From Phascolarctobacterium_A sp034086985 (GTDB lineage Bacteria; Bacillota; Negativicutes; Acidaminococcales; Acidaminococcaceae): a stretch of DNA of 64,000 nt. Under the pieces are notes generated by a model, which ran no database searches, had not been told where the DNA came from, and saw only the letters and a list, made by a program, of their open reading frames with translations. Shown here in pieces: positions 51,537-60,576 of the stretch (the stretch's first letter is position 1; each line of letters begins with the position of its first letter). Location of the stretch: contig JAXDZG010000012.1 in NCBI GenBank assembly GCA_034086985.1, positions 124,001 to 188,000 of the forward strand. Reading direction: 5' to 3'. The translations under genes were made by a program, and so were the position numbers.

Positions 51537-53324
51537 TTATTTGTCCTTCTTCATCAGGAGGGAAGTTCTGATGTGCAGTTCGCGAAGTTGTTTTTCATCA
51601 ACATCATTAGGAGCTTGGGTCATCAGGTCAGATGCGCTTTGAGTCTTCGGGAAAGCGATTACGTCGCGGATGGAGTCGCGTTGAGCCATAATCATGATCA
51701 AGCGATCCAGACCGAAGGCCAGGCCACCATGAGGAGGAGCACCATATTCGAAGGCGTTCATCATGAAGCCAAATTTCTCTTGAGCCTCTTCATCGGTCAG
51801 GCCGATTGCCTTGAAGACAGCCTTTTGTACTTCACGGCGATGGATACGAATGGAGCCACCACCGATTTCAGTGCCGTTGAGCACCATATCATATGCCTTA
51901 GCATATACCTTGCCGGGATCGGTTTCCAGCAGCGGCAGGTCCTCATCGCGAGGAGATGTAAACGGATGGTGCATAGCCACATAGCGTTTTTCTTCCTCGT
52001 CGTACTCGAACATGGGGAAATCAACAACCCAGGTAAAGGCCAGCTCGTTGGGGTCAATCAGGCCAAGACGTTTAGCCATTTCAATACGCAATGCGCCCAA
52101 AGCAGCAGCTACTACGGAGGGCTTATCAGCTACGAAGAACAGCAAGTCGCCGGGCTCGGCCTTGGCAGTTGCCAGGATACCGTCCATTTGCTCTTTGGTA
52201 AAGAATTTAGCGATAGGAGATTTAATAGTGCCATCTGCTAAGTATTGGATATAAGCCAGGCCCTTAGCACCATAAATAGCAACAAAGTCCTTCAGATGGT
52301 CAGCTTCACGGCGAGGAATATTAGCATAGCCCTTGACATTGATAGCCTTAACTTGGCCGCCGTTTTCGATTACAGAACGGAATACAGTGAAGTCAGCATC
52401 CTTAACAGCGTCAGCCATGTTCACCAGCTCCATGCCAAAGCGCAGGTCGGGCTTATCACTGCCATAGCGGTCCATAGCTTCATCCCAGGTCAGACGTTGG
52501 AAGGGAATCTTGATTTCCTTGCCCAAAGCACCCTTGAAGATGTGGTAAATGAGGCCCTCCATCAGCTCCAGAATTTCATCCACGCTCATGAAGGACATTT
52601 CCATATCCAGCTGAGTGAATTCGGGCTGACGGTCAGCGCGCAGGTCTTCATCACGGAAGCAGCGAGCGATTTGGAAATAACGCTCCATACCTGCTACCAT
52701 CAAGAGCTGCTTGAAGATTTGCGGGGATTGGGGCAGTGCATAGAATTTGCCGGGGTTTACACGGCTGGGAACCAAATAGTCACGTGCGCCCTCAGGAGTG
52801 GATTTGCACAGCATAGGAGTTTCGATTTCCAGGAAACGATGCTCGTCCAAATAGTCGCGCATGAGCTTTGCTACCTTGTGGCGCAAAATCAGATTACGTT
52901 GCATTTCGGGACGGCGCAGATCCAGATAACGGAATTTCAAGCGCAGGTTTTCATCGGTATCGATATCGTCCTTAATATAGAACGGAGGAGTTTTAGCCTT
53001 GTTCAGTACTTCGATTTCGCTAGCCAGTACTTCGATGGTACCGGTGGGGATGTTTTCATTGATGGTATCCTCATCGCGCAGACGTACCTTACCCTCTACC
53101 TTGATTACATATTCATTACGAATATCCTCAGCAGTTTTGAAGCTGCTGCCTGCAGATTCAGGGTCAGCTACGACTTGCACAATACCGCTGCGGTCACGCA
53201 AATCGATAAAAATCAGTCCGCCGTGGTCGCGACGCTTGGAAACCCAACCGCACAGGATGACCTTCTCGCCGGCTTGCTCTTTGCCCAGCTCACCGCAATG
53301 GTGGCTGCGTTTTTCATTGATCAT
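51537..53324 (-). CDS. aspS: Aspartyl-tRNA synthetase
   Basis: Class II synthetase of 595 aa. N-terminal OB anticodon domain (LCGWVSKRRDHGGLIFIDLR), catalytic motif 2 ARCFRDEDLRADRQPEFTQL, the bacterial GAD insertion domain in the middle, GTEIGGGSIRIH and motif 3 GGLAFGLDRLIMIM. Bacterial-type architecture. GAGGTG lies upstream of the ATG giving MINEKRSHHCG. If gatCAB is present in the genome it might be non-discriminating; sequence by eye cannot tell. Confidence 0.97.
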   Translation of the reverse strand: MINEKRSHHCGELGKEQAGEKVILCGWVSKRRDHGGLIFIDLRDRSGIVQVVADPESAGSSFKTAEDIRNEYVIKVEGKVRLRDEDTINENIPTGTIEVLASEIEVLNKAKTPPFYIKDDIDTDENLRLKFRYLDLRRPEMQRNLILRHKVAKLMRDYLDEHRFLEIETPMLCKSTPEGARDYLVPSRVNPGKFYALPQSPQIFKQLLMVAGMERYFQIARCFRDEDLRADRQPEFTQLDMEMSFMSVDEILELMEGLIYHIFKGALGKEIKIPFQRLTWDEAMDRYGSDKPDLRFGMELVNMADAVKDADFTVFRSVIENGGQVKAINVKGYANIPRREADHLKDFVAIYGAKGLAYIQYLADGTIKSPIAKFFTKEQMDGILATAKAEPGDLLFFVADKPSVVAAALGALRIEMAKRLGLIDPNELAFTWVVDFPMFEYDEEEKRYVAMHHPFTSPRDEDLPLLETDPGKVYAKAYDMVLNGTEIGGGSIRIHRREVQKAVFKAIGLTDEEAQEKFGFMMNAFEYGAPPHGGLAFGLDRLIMIMAQRDSIRDVIAFPKTQSASDLMTQAPNDVDEKQLRELHIRTSLLMKKDK

Positions 53325-53346
53325 GATTAGCACCTCTACTTATGAA

Positions 53347-54609
53347 TTATAAAGAATTGAAATAGTTAATGATATTATCTAGAGCGATTTCCTGTTGCTC
53401 GCTAGTACCCATGTTACGCACAGTAACGGCGTTGCGGGCAACCTCGTCCTCGCCAAAAATAAGCACCTGTTTAGCTTGGAATTTATTGGCCTGCTTCATT
53501 TGAGCCTTCATGCTACGGCCAAAGAAATCGTATTCCACCTTGAAGCCCGCTCTGCGCAGCTCAATGCCTGTCTTAAAGGCCAGGGTGAAGTTCTCCTTTT
53601 TGGGGCACACGATGTAGGCGTCAATGGTCTCGTCAAAATTAGGCAATAAACCTTGGCTTTCCAAAGCCAGCAGCACGCGCTCCATACCCATAGCAAAGCC
53701 AATACCAGGACGAGCTTCATCGCCGCTGATTTCTTGTACCAAGCCATCATAGCGACCACCACCGCACACAGCGCTTTGTGCGCCCAAGGGTGCATACTGG
53801 ATTTCGAAGGCGGTCTTGGTGTAATAATCAAGGCCACGTACTAAATTATGATCTACTTCAAAGTCCACACCGGCAGCGGTTAAGAGCTCCTTCACACCTT
53901 CAAAATGGGCCTTACACTCATCACACAGGCATTCCTCAAGGCTGGGAGCGCCTACGCCAAGCTCTTGGCAGTGGGGGTTCTTGCAGTCTAAGAGACGCAG
54001 GGGATTGCGGTCGTAGCGACCTTGGCAATCCTTGCACAACTCGTCAAAGTGAGGCTTAAAGAAGGCCTGCAGCTTTTCTCGGTGCTGGGGACGGCAGTTG
54101 GGGCAGCCCACGGAGTTAATCTTGAGCTTCAAATCCTTAAGGCCCAGCTCCTTGAGCACTTGTACTGCCAATAGAATGATTTCTGCGTCCACATTGGGAC
54201 CGGGCACGCCCAGTGCCTCCACGCCAAATTGGTGGAACTCACGCAGACGACCTGCTTGAGGTCTGTCATAACGGAACATGGAGCCAATGTAGAAAAATTT
54301 GGTTGCCAAGGTATCTTCCTTGCTCAGCTTGTGCTCTACATAAGCACGCACTGCGGAAGCAGTGTTTTCGGGACGCAGGGTGATGCTGCGGTTACCGCGG
54401 TCGGTGAAGGTGTACATTTCCTTTTCTACTACGTCGGTAGTATCGCCGATGCCGCGCTGGAACAGCTCTGTATGTTCAAACACAGGGGTTCTAATTTCTT
54501 TGTAGCCATATTGGGCACAGATTTTACGCACGGTGGCTTCAAGATAGCGCCATGCGTTCACGTCAGAAGGCATAATATCCTTCGTACCTCTGGGTGCTGT
54601 AGTCAGCAT
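53347..54609 (-). CDS. hisS: Histidyl-tRNA synthetase
   Basis: Class II synthetase of 420 aa. It starts TTAPRGTKDIMPSDVNAWRY, has motif 2 MFRYDRPQAGRLREFHQFGV, the histidine-specific LVRGLDYYTKTAFEIQ and CGGGRYDGL, and motif 3 GIGFAMGMERVL; the anticodon domain follows. 22 bp from aspS, forming hemZ-hisS-aspS. I found no T-box in the short gap before it. Confidence 0.97.
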   Translation of the reverse strand: MLTTAPRGTKDIMPSDVNAWRYLEATVRKICAQYGYKEIRTPVFEHTELFQRGIGDTTDVVEKEMYTFTDRGNRSITLRPENTASAVRAYVEHKLSKEDTLATKFFYIGSMFRYDRPQAGRLREFHQFGVEALGVPGPNVDAEIILLAVQVLKELGLKDLKLKINSVGCPNCRPQHREKLQAFFKPHFDELCKDCQGRYDRNPLRLLDCKNPHCQELGVGAPSLEECLCDECKAHFEGVKELLTAAGVDFEVDHNLVRGLDYYTKTAFEIQYAPLGAQSAVCGGGRYDGLVQEISGDEARPGIGFAMGMERVLLALESQGLLPNFDETIDAYIVCPKKENFTLAFKTGIELRRAGFKVEYDFFGRSMKAQMKQANKFQAKQVLIFGEDEVARNAVTVRNMGTSEQQEIALDNIINYFNSL

Positions 54610-54629
54610 TCCACTTCCTCCTTTTTATA

Positions 54630-56096
54630 TTATCTAAATAATTCTTCTCGCTTGCGGCAGAACTCACTCAAGCCACTAGCATAAACAGACACATTCTTGG
54701 GCATGTTCATGCGGCGCAGATGGTGCCCGTCTGCCAAGGGCAGCTTGGTTGATGAGGATGGCCCCACACCGATTACGGGATGGCGCTCCTCCATCATCTG
54801 GATATTATAAATGCTCTCGGTACCGGCCTTGGCATAGCCAATATTGGCCAGATGACCAAGCATATAATGCTGTCTATATAAGTAATAGGGCTCCAAGCCT
54901 ATAGCGCTAGCAAGTTGCCTACCCTGCTCCACCAGCTCTGCAGCCTGCTCGGCAGGAAGTTGAATTTTAGAGCCAAATAAGGCAGCGCTGCGCTTTAAAG
55001 TTAAAGTATGGATAGTCAAATTTTCCGGAGCCAGCTCCACAGCCTTCTTAAGGCTATAGCTAATCTCCTCTGCATTCTCACCAGGCAGACCAATGATTAG
55101 ATCAACATTCACGATGGGAATACTACTCTTACGCACCTCTGCATAAGCGCGATAAAAATCGTTCACAGTGTGCTTGCGACCTATGAGCTGCAGTGTCTTA
55201 TCATGAAAGGTCTGGGGATTGACGCTGATGCGAGCCACTCCTGCAGCCTCCATAGCAGCTAGCTTGGCCTTGCTGAAGCAATCAGGACGACCAGCTTCCA
55301 CAGTGAATTCCTGAACAGAGGGAAAATGCAAATACTTGCCCACCACCTCTAGGAGCCTTGCAAAAACCTTATCATTTAGGCTCGTGGGTGTACCGCCCCC
55401 AATATAAAGGGACTTAATGGACAAACTATGCACACCTAATAATTGTACCACATTTTGGACATCTTGTTCAATCAAATTTACAAAGTTTTGCTGACTTTCT
55501 TCGTCCTGAGGCACTATTCCTGCCGGAAAAGAACAATAAGAGCAGCGACTTGGGCAATAGGGCACCCCAATATAGATGCCAGCGTCCCTTAAACGTGTGC
55601 TATCGGGCAAGATTTTCTTTTGCTTCACAGCAATATTAGTAAGCATACTGCCCTGCTCTTGAGGTAATAGATAAGCCTTTTCCAAGTAATTCGGAAGCTC
55701 GGCAGCAGCTATACCGCTGTCCAAAAGCTTATGGGCTAATTTACCAGGACGCACGCCGGTCAAAATGCCCCAGGGCATAACAGGCTGCTCACTGGTTGCT
55801 TGGGACAAAACATCAACTACGGCTAGCTTTACACAGCGGGTGAGCTCACCGCCTGTAGGCTCGCTTTCCTGCTCAAGCTGGCACTGCTGTGCGCTACTAA
55901 AGCTCTTGTCCGTGTCAATTAAAGAAGCAGTAACAAGATAAGCTTCTCTATCATAGGTAATGGACAACACAGCCAAATGAGCATCTTCTTGATCAGAAGC
56001 AACAGCCAGCTCATAGTCAAAGAACGCGGCCATGTCGCACACGGGCCGCGTTATCTCAAATCCGCACAAATTGCGTAAGCTAAAATATGTACTCAT
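54630..56096 (-). CDS. hemZ: HemZ-type radical SAM protein (coproporphyrinogen dehydrogenase-like)
   Basis: A 488-aa HemN-related protein of the HemZ branch. The first about 150 residues are a HemZ-specific domain containing GILTGVRPGKLAHKLLDSG. The radical SAM core follows with YCPSRCSYCSF (Cx3Cx2C) and LYIGGGTPTSL. HemZ was proposed to act in anaerobic haem synthesis, but its true activity is debated. Start overlaps the AI-2E-family gene by 4 bp. Confidence 0.88.
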   Translation of the reverse strand: MSTYFSLRNLCGFEITRPVCDMAAFFDYELAVASDQEDAHLAVLSITYDREAYLVTASLIDTDKSFSSAQQCQLEQESEPTGGELTRCVKLAVVDVLSQATSEQPVMPWGILTGVRPGKLAHKLLDSGIAAAELPNYLEKAYLLPQEQGSMLTNIAVKQKKILPDSTRLRDAGIYIGVPYCPSRCSYCSFPAGIVPQDEESQQNFVNLIEQDVQNVVQLLGVHSLSIKSLYIGGGTPTSLNDKVFARLLEVVGKYLHFPSVQEFTVEAGRPDCFSKAKLAAMEAAGVARISVNPQTFHDKTLQLIGRKHTVNDFYRAYAEVRKSSIPIVNVDLIIGLPGENAEEISYSLKKAVELAPENLTIHTLTLKRSAALFGSKIQLPAEQAAELVEQGRQLASAIGLEPYYLYRQHYMLGHLANIGYAKAGTESIYNIQMMEERHPVIGVGPSSSTKLPLADGHHLRRMNMPKNVSVYASGLSEFCRKREELFR

Positions 56097-57172
56097 GGTG
56101 CCTCCACCCTACTTTCATCTGCATGCCATAGCTCCTTATAAAGCACACGGTACACAGCAGCTACAGGCACGGCGAACACCATACCCAAAATACCAAAAAG
56201 CTTGGCGCCAACTAAAAGGCTACCAATAACCAGCACGGGATGCAAATCAAGCCGCGCCCCCATAATCTTGGGCATGAGGAAATTAGCATCCAGCTGATAA
56301 TATACTGCGTAGAAAAGCGCCACATGCAATGCGGCCTCAGGGCTTTGTCCATAAGCAATGAAAATCGCCGGCACAGCGCCCATAATGGGCCCCACCACAG
56401 GCACGGTCTCGGCAAGGATAGCCCAAAAGCCCAGTACCAAGGGGAACTGAATGCCCAAAATAAATGTTCCCACAGTGATGACGAAGCCAGAAATGAGGCT
56501 CAGCTTGCACAAGCCACGAGTATAAGCGCTCAGGGTGCGACCGATATCATCAATGACCTTGGCTACCCTATCCTGCACATCATAATTGAAAAGATTGATA
56601 GTCATGCTCCGCAAATCGCGCCAATCCTTGAGGAAATAAAAGGCCAAGAAGGGCACGATAATGAGACCAATCAGGTTGGACACTATTTCCAAGCTGCTGC
56701 GCAGCAAATTACGCAAAACGCTGGCTACAAATCCCATGGCCCAGTTAATAAGCCCATCAGTAAGCATATCAAAGCTGCTGGGCAGCATGGGTATTTTACT
56801 AGGGTCCTGAAGCATGGCTTCCAAATCATGACCGCTAGAATTGGCGGCTAGCTGGGGCAGCTTCACCAAGAGCTCATTGAGCTGACCAAATAAGGGCAGC
56901 ACAATAAAGGCCACGGCTATGATGATAAACAATAGAAAGCCTATCAATGCCAGCACTATGGCCACCGCTCTGGATAGCTTAATCATGCCATGAGCCACCC
57001 GCACCTGGGTAATCATATTAACTAATGGATAAAGGCCAAAGGCTAGACCAATAGCCAATAAAATGGGCAACATAAAACCAGCCAAGAGGTACAGCACATA
57101 GGAAATAGCTGTGGCTACCACTAGCTTGAACCAGGTGCTGGTTTTGATTGCGCTCCAATACTGAAACATCAT
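56093..57172 (-). CDS. AI-2E family transporter (PerM-like permease)
   Basis: A 359-aa membrane protein with about eight hydrophobic segments. The family's central signature is visible in FWAILAETVPVVGPIMGAVP, with DIGRTLSAYTRGLCKLSLIS before it and a C-terminal LGMVFAVPVAAVYRVLYKE. Members export AI-2 or, in other cases, transport ions; no luxS is nearby, so substrate is open. The ribosome site is weak, consistent with coupling to the gene before it (3-bp gap). Confidence 0.85.
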   Translation of the reverse strand: MMFQYWSAIKTSTWFKLVVATAISYVLYLLAGFMLPILLAIGLAFGLYPLVNMITQVRVAHGMIKLSRAVAIVLALIGFLLFIIIAVAFIVLPLFGQLNELLVKLPQLAANSSGHDLEAMLQDPSKIPMLPSSFDMLTDGLINWAMGFVASVLRNLLRSSLEIVSNLIGLIIVPFLAFYFLKDWRDLRSMTINLFNYDVQDRVAKVIDDIGRTLSAYTRGLCKLSLISGFVITVGTFILGIQFPLVLGFWAILAETVPVVGPIMGAVPAIFIAYGQSPEAALHVALFYAVYYQLDANFLMPKIMGARLDLHPVLVIGSLLVGAKLFGILGMVFAVPVAAVYRVLYKELWHADESRVEAP

Positions 57173-57175
57173 GCT

Positions 57176-57802
57176 TTATTGCAGGAAGGGATTCCTGCGG
57201 CGCTCCCAGCCCACGCTGGTCTGAGGACCGTGTCCGGGCAAAAGAGCGATTCCATCATCCAAAACAAGAATTTTATTTTTAATAGACTGCAAAATCTCTT
57301 TATAGCTGCCACCGGGCAAATCAGTACGGCCAATGGACTCGCAGAATACAGTGTCACCTACGAACATGAATTTGTTCTCTTTGTTATAGTAGCAAATTCC
57401 GCCCTTGGTATGGCCGGGAGTGGCCAAAACTTCAAAATCCATGCCTGCTAAGTGGAGTGTTTGGCCATCGGTTACCAAATTCTCTGCTGGGTCGCATTGA
57501 ATAGCACGGCCTACGAAGAAGGACAGATTAATATCAGCCTTGCTCAGGCAGGGTTCATCCTCCTTGGAAATATATACGGGAGCACCAGTAGCTTTACGCA
57601 GCTCGCTTAAAGCACCGATGTGGTCGCTATGGCCGTGAGTCAAAAGAATAGCCACAACCTTAACATCGGCTTGGGCAACCATATCTAAAATGGCCTCGCA
57701 ATCCGCACCAGGGTCTACAATTACGCCCTCTTTGAGCTCCTCATTAGCTGCCAAATAGCAGTTGGTGGCCAGCATACCCACCTCTTGTCTATAAATTTTC
57801 AT
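57176..57802 (-). CDS. Metallo-beta-lactamase fold hydrolase (glyoxalase II-like)
   Basis: About 208 aa. The metal motif THGHSDHIG, VDPGADCEAI upstream, LATPGHTKGGICYYN and the late GHGPQTSVG supply the ligands of the glyoxalase II/YcbL-like branch. AGGAGG stands six bases before the ATG giving MKIYRQEVG. A thioester or similar hydrolase is likely. In Bacillus a related gene also lies near relA and hisS, though I cannot confirm orthology. Confidence 0.87.
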   Translation of the reverse strand: MKIYRQEVGMLATNCYLAANEELKEGVIVDPGADCEAILDMVAQADVKVVAILLTHGHSDHIGALSELRKATGAPVYISKEDEPCLSKADINLSFFVGRAIQCDPAENLVTDGQTLHLAGMDFEVLATPGHTKGGICYYNKENKFMFVGDTVFCESIGRTDLPGGSYKEILQSIKNKILVLDDGIALLPGHGPQTSVGWERRRNPFLQ

Positions 57803-57868
57803 GAAGTACCTCCTAAAATAAGCTATTTCCAAATATCACACCTCTCCTTTCCGAGGCACAATATTTAC

Positions 57869-58318
57869 TCACAGCAATCTACTACTATCCAACAAAATCG
57901 TTACAGGGCCGTTGTTTACTAACGCAACAAGCATATGCGCTCTAAAGACGCCCGTCTCCACGGGCAGTCCCTTAGCGCGGCAGGCAGCCACGAATTGCTC
58001 ATAATACTCATTCGCAATTTCTGGCTTCGCCGCTTTATCAAAGCTGGGGCGCTTCCCCTTGCGGCAGTCGCCGCAAAGGGTAAACTGGCTTACAGCCAAG
58101 ATACTACCGCCTACATCCTGCACCGATAAATTCATCTTCCCTGCATCATCCTCAAAAATGCGCAGGCCGCAGACCTTATCCACAATATAGGCCAAATCCT
58201 TCTCGGTGTCACCCTCGGCCACACCCAAAAGCACCAAAAGGCCCTTCTCTATCCTGCCCGTGCACGCGTCCCCCACGGTGACGCTGGCCCGGTCAACTCT
58301 TTGCACTACCGCTCTCAT
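57869..58318 (-). CDS. dtd: D-aminoacyl-tRNA deacylase
   Basis: Hydrolyses D-amino acids and glycine mischarged on tRNA. The 149-aa length is standard. It starts MRAVVQRVDRASVTVGD and has both active-site motifs: SQFTLCGDCRKGKRPSF and NNGPVTILLDS. The start overlaps the relA stop by 4 bp; relA-dtd order is conserved in Firmicutes. Confidence 0.96.
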   Translation of the reverse strand: MRAVVQRVDRASVTVGDACTGRIEKGLLVLLGVAEGDTEKDLAYIVDKVCGLRIFEDDAGKMNLSVQDVGGSILAVSQFTLCGDCRKGKRPSFDKAAKPEIANEYYEQFVAACRAKGLPVETGVFRAHMLVALVNNGPVTILLDSSRLL

Positions 58319-60552
58319 TTGCGCTTACCTCCGCCACCGCTGGTAGAGAACACACGCTCCACAGTGTACACTCCCTTCATGCGGCGAATGCGATTCATCA
58401 CATATTCCAGCTGCTCAAGGCTTGTAATATCGAGACCCATATGGGTGGTAGCCATTTTATTTTTGTCAGTGTGGCAGCTGAGGGAGAAAATATTCAGCTT
58501 AGCCTCACTAGTAATATTCATAATATCGCTCATCATACCAGGGCGGTCCTGGGAAGTAATCATGATATTTACCTTGTAAACATCGTCAATACCCACATCC
58601 CAAGAAACCTCGATGAGACGACTTTGCTCCTCAGGGTTATTGCTGAGCACATTGGGACAGTCCGCACGATGGACGGAAACGCCGCTACCGCGGGTAATGT
58701 AGCCCACCACCGGGTCCCCGGGAATGGGGTTGCAGCAGCGCGCCAGCTTAACCATGATGCCCTCCTCGCCCTTGACGAGGATACCGTGGCTCGCCTTAGC
58801 CTTGGACTTGCGCGGCTTCAGCTCGGCCAGTACCTGAGCCAAATCCTTGGTGGTCTCCAGCTTCTGCTCCTTCTTGTAGAGCTCGACCAGCTTGCTCATA
58901 ACAGTGTTTAGGGTTACACCGCCATAGCCCAGGGTTGCCAAAAGGTTCTCATCCGTATCAATACGCAGCTTATTGCCCACAGCCTTCAGCTTTTCGGGAG
59001 TTACCAGCACCTTGATTTCGTAGCCTAAGCGCTTTACCTCGCGCTCCAGCATTTCACGACCCTTAAGGATGTTCTCCTCACGGCGCTCCTTCTTGAACCA
59101 ATTTTTAATCTTGTTACGAGTATCACTGGAGCCAACGATATTAATCCAGTCACGGCTAGGGCCGTTGGATTGCTTGGAGGTGATAACCTCTACAATGTCG
59201 CCGTTTTTCAAGGAATAATCCAAGGGCACAATGCGTCCGTTGACCTTGGCCCCCACGCAACGATTACCTACATCAGTATGAATGCGGTACGCAAAGTCAA
59301 TGGGTACGGAGCCTACGGGCAAATCGATAACGTCACCACGGGGCGTGAAGACAAAGACCTCGTCCGCAAAAATATCCATCTTCACCGTGTTTACAAAATC
59401 ACGGGAATCATTCATATCATTATGCCATTCTAGTAGCTGGCGCAGCCAGCTCAGCTTGGCATCAAAACTCTTATCAGTGCCGCTGGCAGGCTTGCTGCCA
59501 CCGCTTTCCTTATAGCGCCAATGAGCTGCGATACCATACTCACTGATACGGTGCATCTCAAAAGTACGGATTTGAATTTCCAAAGGCTGACCGCCGGAGC
59601 TTAAAACAGTGGTATGCAGGGATTGGTACATATTGGACTTGGGCACAGCCACATAGTCCTTAAAACGACCGGGAATAGGACGCCACATGCTGTGAACAAT
59701 ACCCAAGGTACCATAGCAGTCCTTAACGGTGTCCACCAGAACACGAATAGCCAACAAATCATAAATCTCGCTAAGCTGCTTATGGTCACGGAGCATCTTT
59801 TTATGAATGCTATAGAAATTCTTAGGACGTCCCTGGATTTCACAGCGAATGCCCGCCTTCTCCACAGCATCCTTCAGCGTTGCCATAGCCTCGTTTATCA
59901 TGGCCTCACGCTCGCGGCGCTTGGTTTTAACCTGCTCCATCAAATCATAATAGATATCGGGCTCCATGTAACGGAAGGCCAAATCCTCAAGCTCCCACTT
60001 GATAGCATAGATGCCCAAACGGTGAGCCAAGGGAGCATAAATCTCCAAGGTCTCGCGAGAAATGGATTGCTGCTTATGCAAGGGCATGAATTTCATGGTA
60101 CGCATATTGTGCAGTCTATCCGCCAGCTTAATTAAAACTACGCGAATATCGCGGGCCATAGCCAAAAACATCTTGCGATAGTTTTCAATTTGGCGGTCTT
60201 CCTTGGAAATGTACTCGATTTTACCTAATTTGGTAACGCCGTCCACAAGGTTAGCCACAACCACGCCAAAGCGCTCTTTAATATCATCAAGAGTATAATC
60301 AGTGTCCTCAACTACATCATGGAGAAAGGCTGCCGCCAGTGTTTTATCATCCATTTGCAGACTGGCCAAAATCCCCACCACGCCAATGGGATGAATAATA
60401 TAGGGCTCACCGGATTTGCGCACCTGGGTTTTATGTGCTTCAGCGGCCAATTCATATGCCTTGCGCACATACGCCACCTGCTCAGGATTTAAATATGATT
60501 CTATTTTGACGAATAGCTCGTCCGCATTACTAATATTTTCTGTAGAGGGCAT
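58315..60552 (-). CDS. relA: Bifunctional (p)ppGpp synthetase/hydrolase (Rel)
   Basis: Stringent-response enzyme of 745 aa. HD hydrolase domain (AAFLHDVVEDTDYTLDDIKE), synthetase domain (GRPKNFYSIHKKMLRDH, then GRFKDYVAVPKSNMYQSLHT), TGS domain (VFVFTPRGDVIDLP), zinc-finger-like region and C-terminal ACT domain (VNIMITSQDRPGMMSDI). The RFKD motif is the RxKD form of bifunctional Rel/SpoT enzymes rather than the ExDD of synthetase-only RelA, and the intact HDxxED supports hydrolysis. Confidence 0.95.
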   Translation of the reverse strand: MPSTENISNADELFVKIESYLNPEQVAYVRKAYELAAEAHKTQVRKSGEPYIIHPIGVVGILASLQMDDKTLAAAFLHDVVEDTDYTLDDIKERFGVVVANLVDGVTKLGKIEYISKEDRQIENYRKMFLAMARDIRVVLIKLADRLHNMRTMKFMPLHKQQSISRETLEIYAPLAHRLGIYAIKWELEDLAFRYMEPDIYYDLMEQVKTKRREREAMINEAMATLKDAVEKAGIRCEIQGRPKNFYSIHKKMLRDHKQLSEIYDLLAIRVLVDTVKDCYGTLGIVHSMWRPIPGRFKDYVAVPKSNMYQSLHTTVLSSGGQPLEIQIRTFEMHRISEYGIAAHWRYKESGGSKPASGTDKSFDAKLSWLRQLLEWHNDMNDSRDFVNTVKMDIFADEVFVFTPRGDVIDLPVGSVPIDFAYRIHTDVGNRCVGAKVNGRIVPLDYSLKNGDIVEVITSKQSNGPSRDWINIVGSSDTRNKIKNWFKKERREENILKGREMLEREVKRLGYEIKVLVTPEKLKAVGNKLRIDTDENLLATLGYGGVTLNTVMSKLVELYKKEQKLETTKDLAQVLAELKPRKSKAKASHGILVKGEEGIMVKLARCCNPIPGDPVVGYITRGSGVSVHRADCPNVLSNNPEEQSRLIEVSWDVGIDDVYKVNIMITSQDRPGMMSDIMNITSEAKLNIFSLSCHTDKNKMATTHMGLDITSLEQLEYVMNRIRRMKGVYTVERVFSTSGGGGKRK

Positions 60553-60576
60553 CCATCCCCACTCCCATCCAAAGCG

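Noticed and set aside
52245..53330. Long open reading frame of 361 codons on the plus strand opposite aspS
   Set aside because: It is an antisense shadow of a highly conserved gene, has no ribosome site and resembles no protein family.
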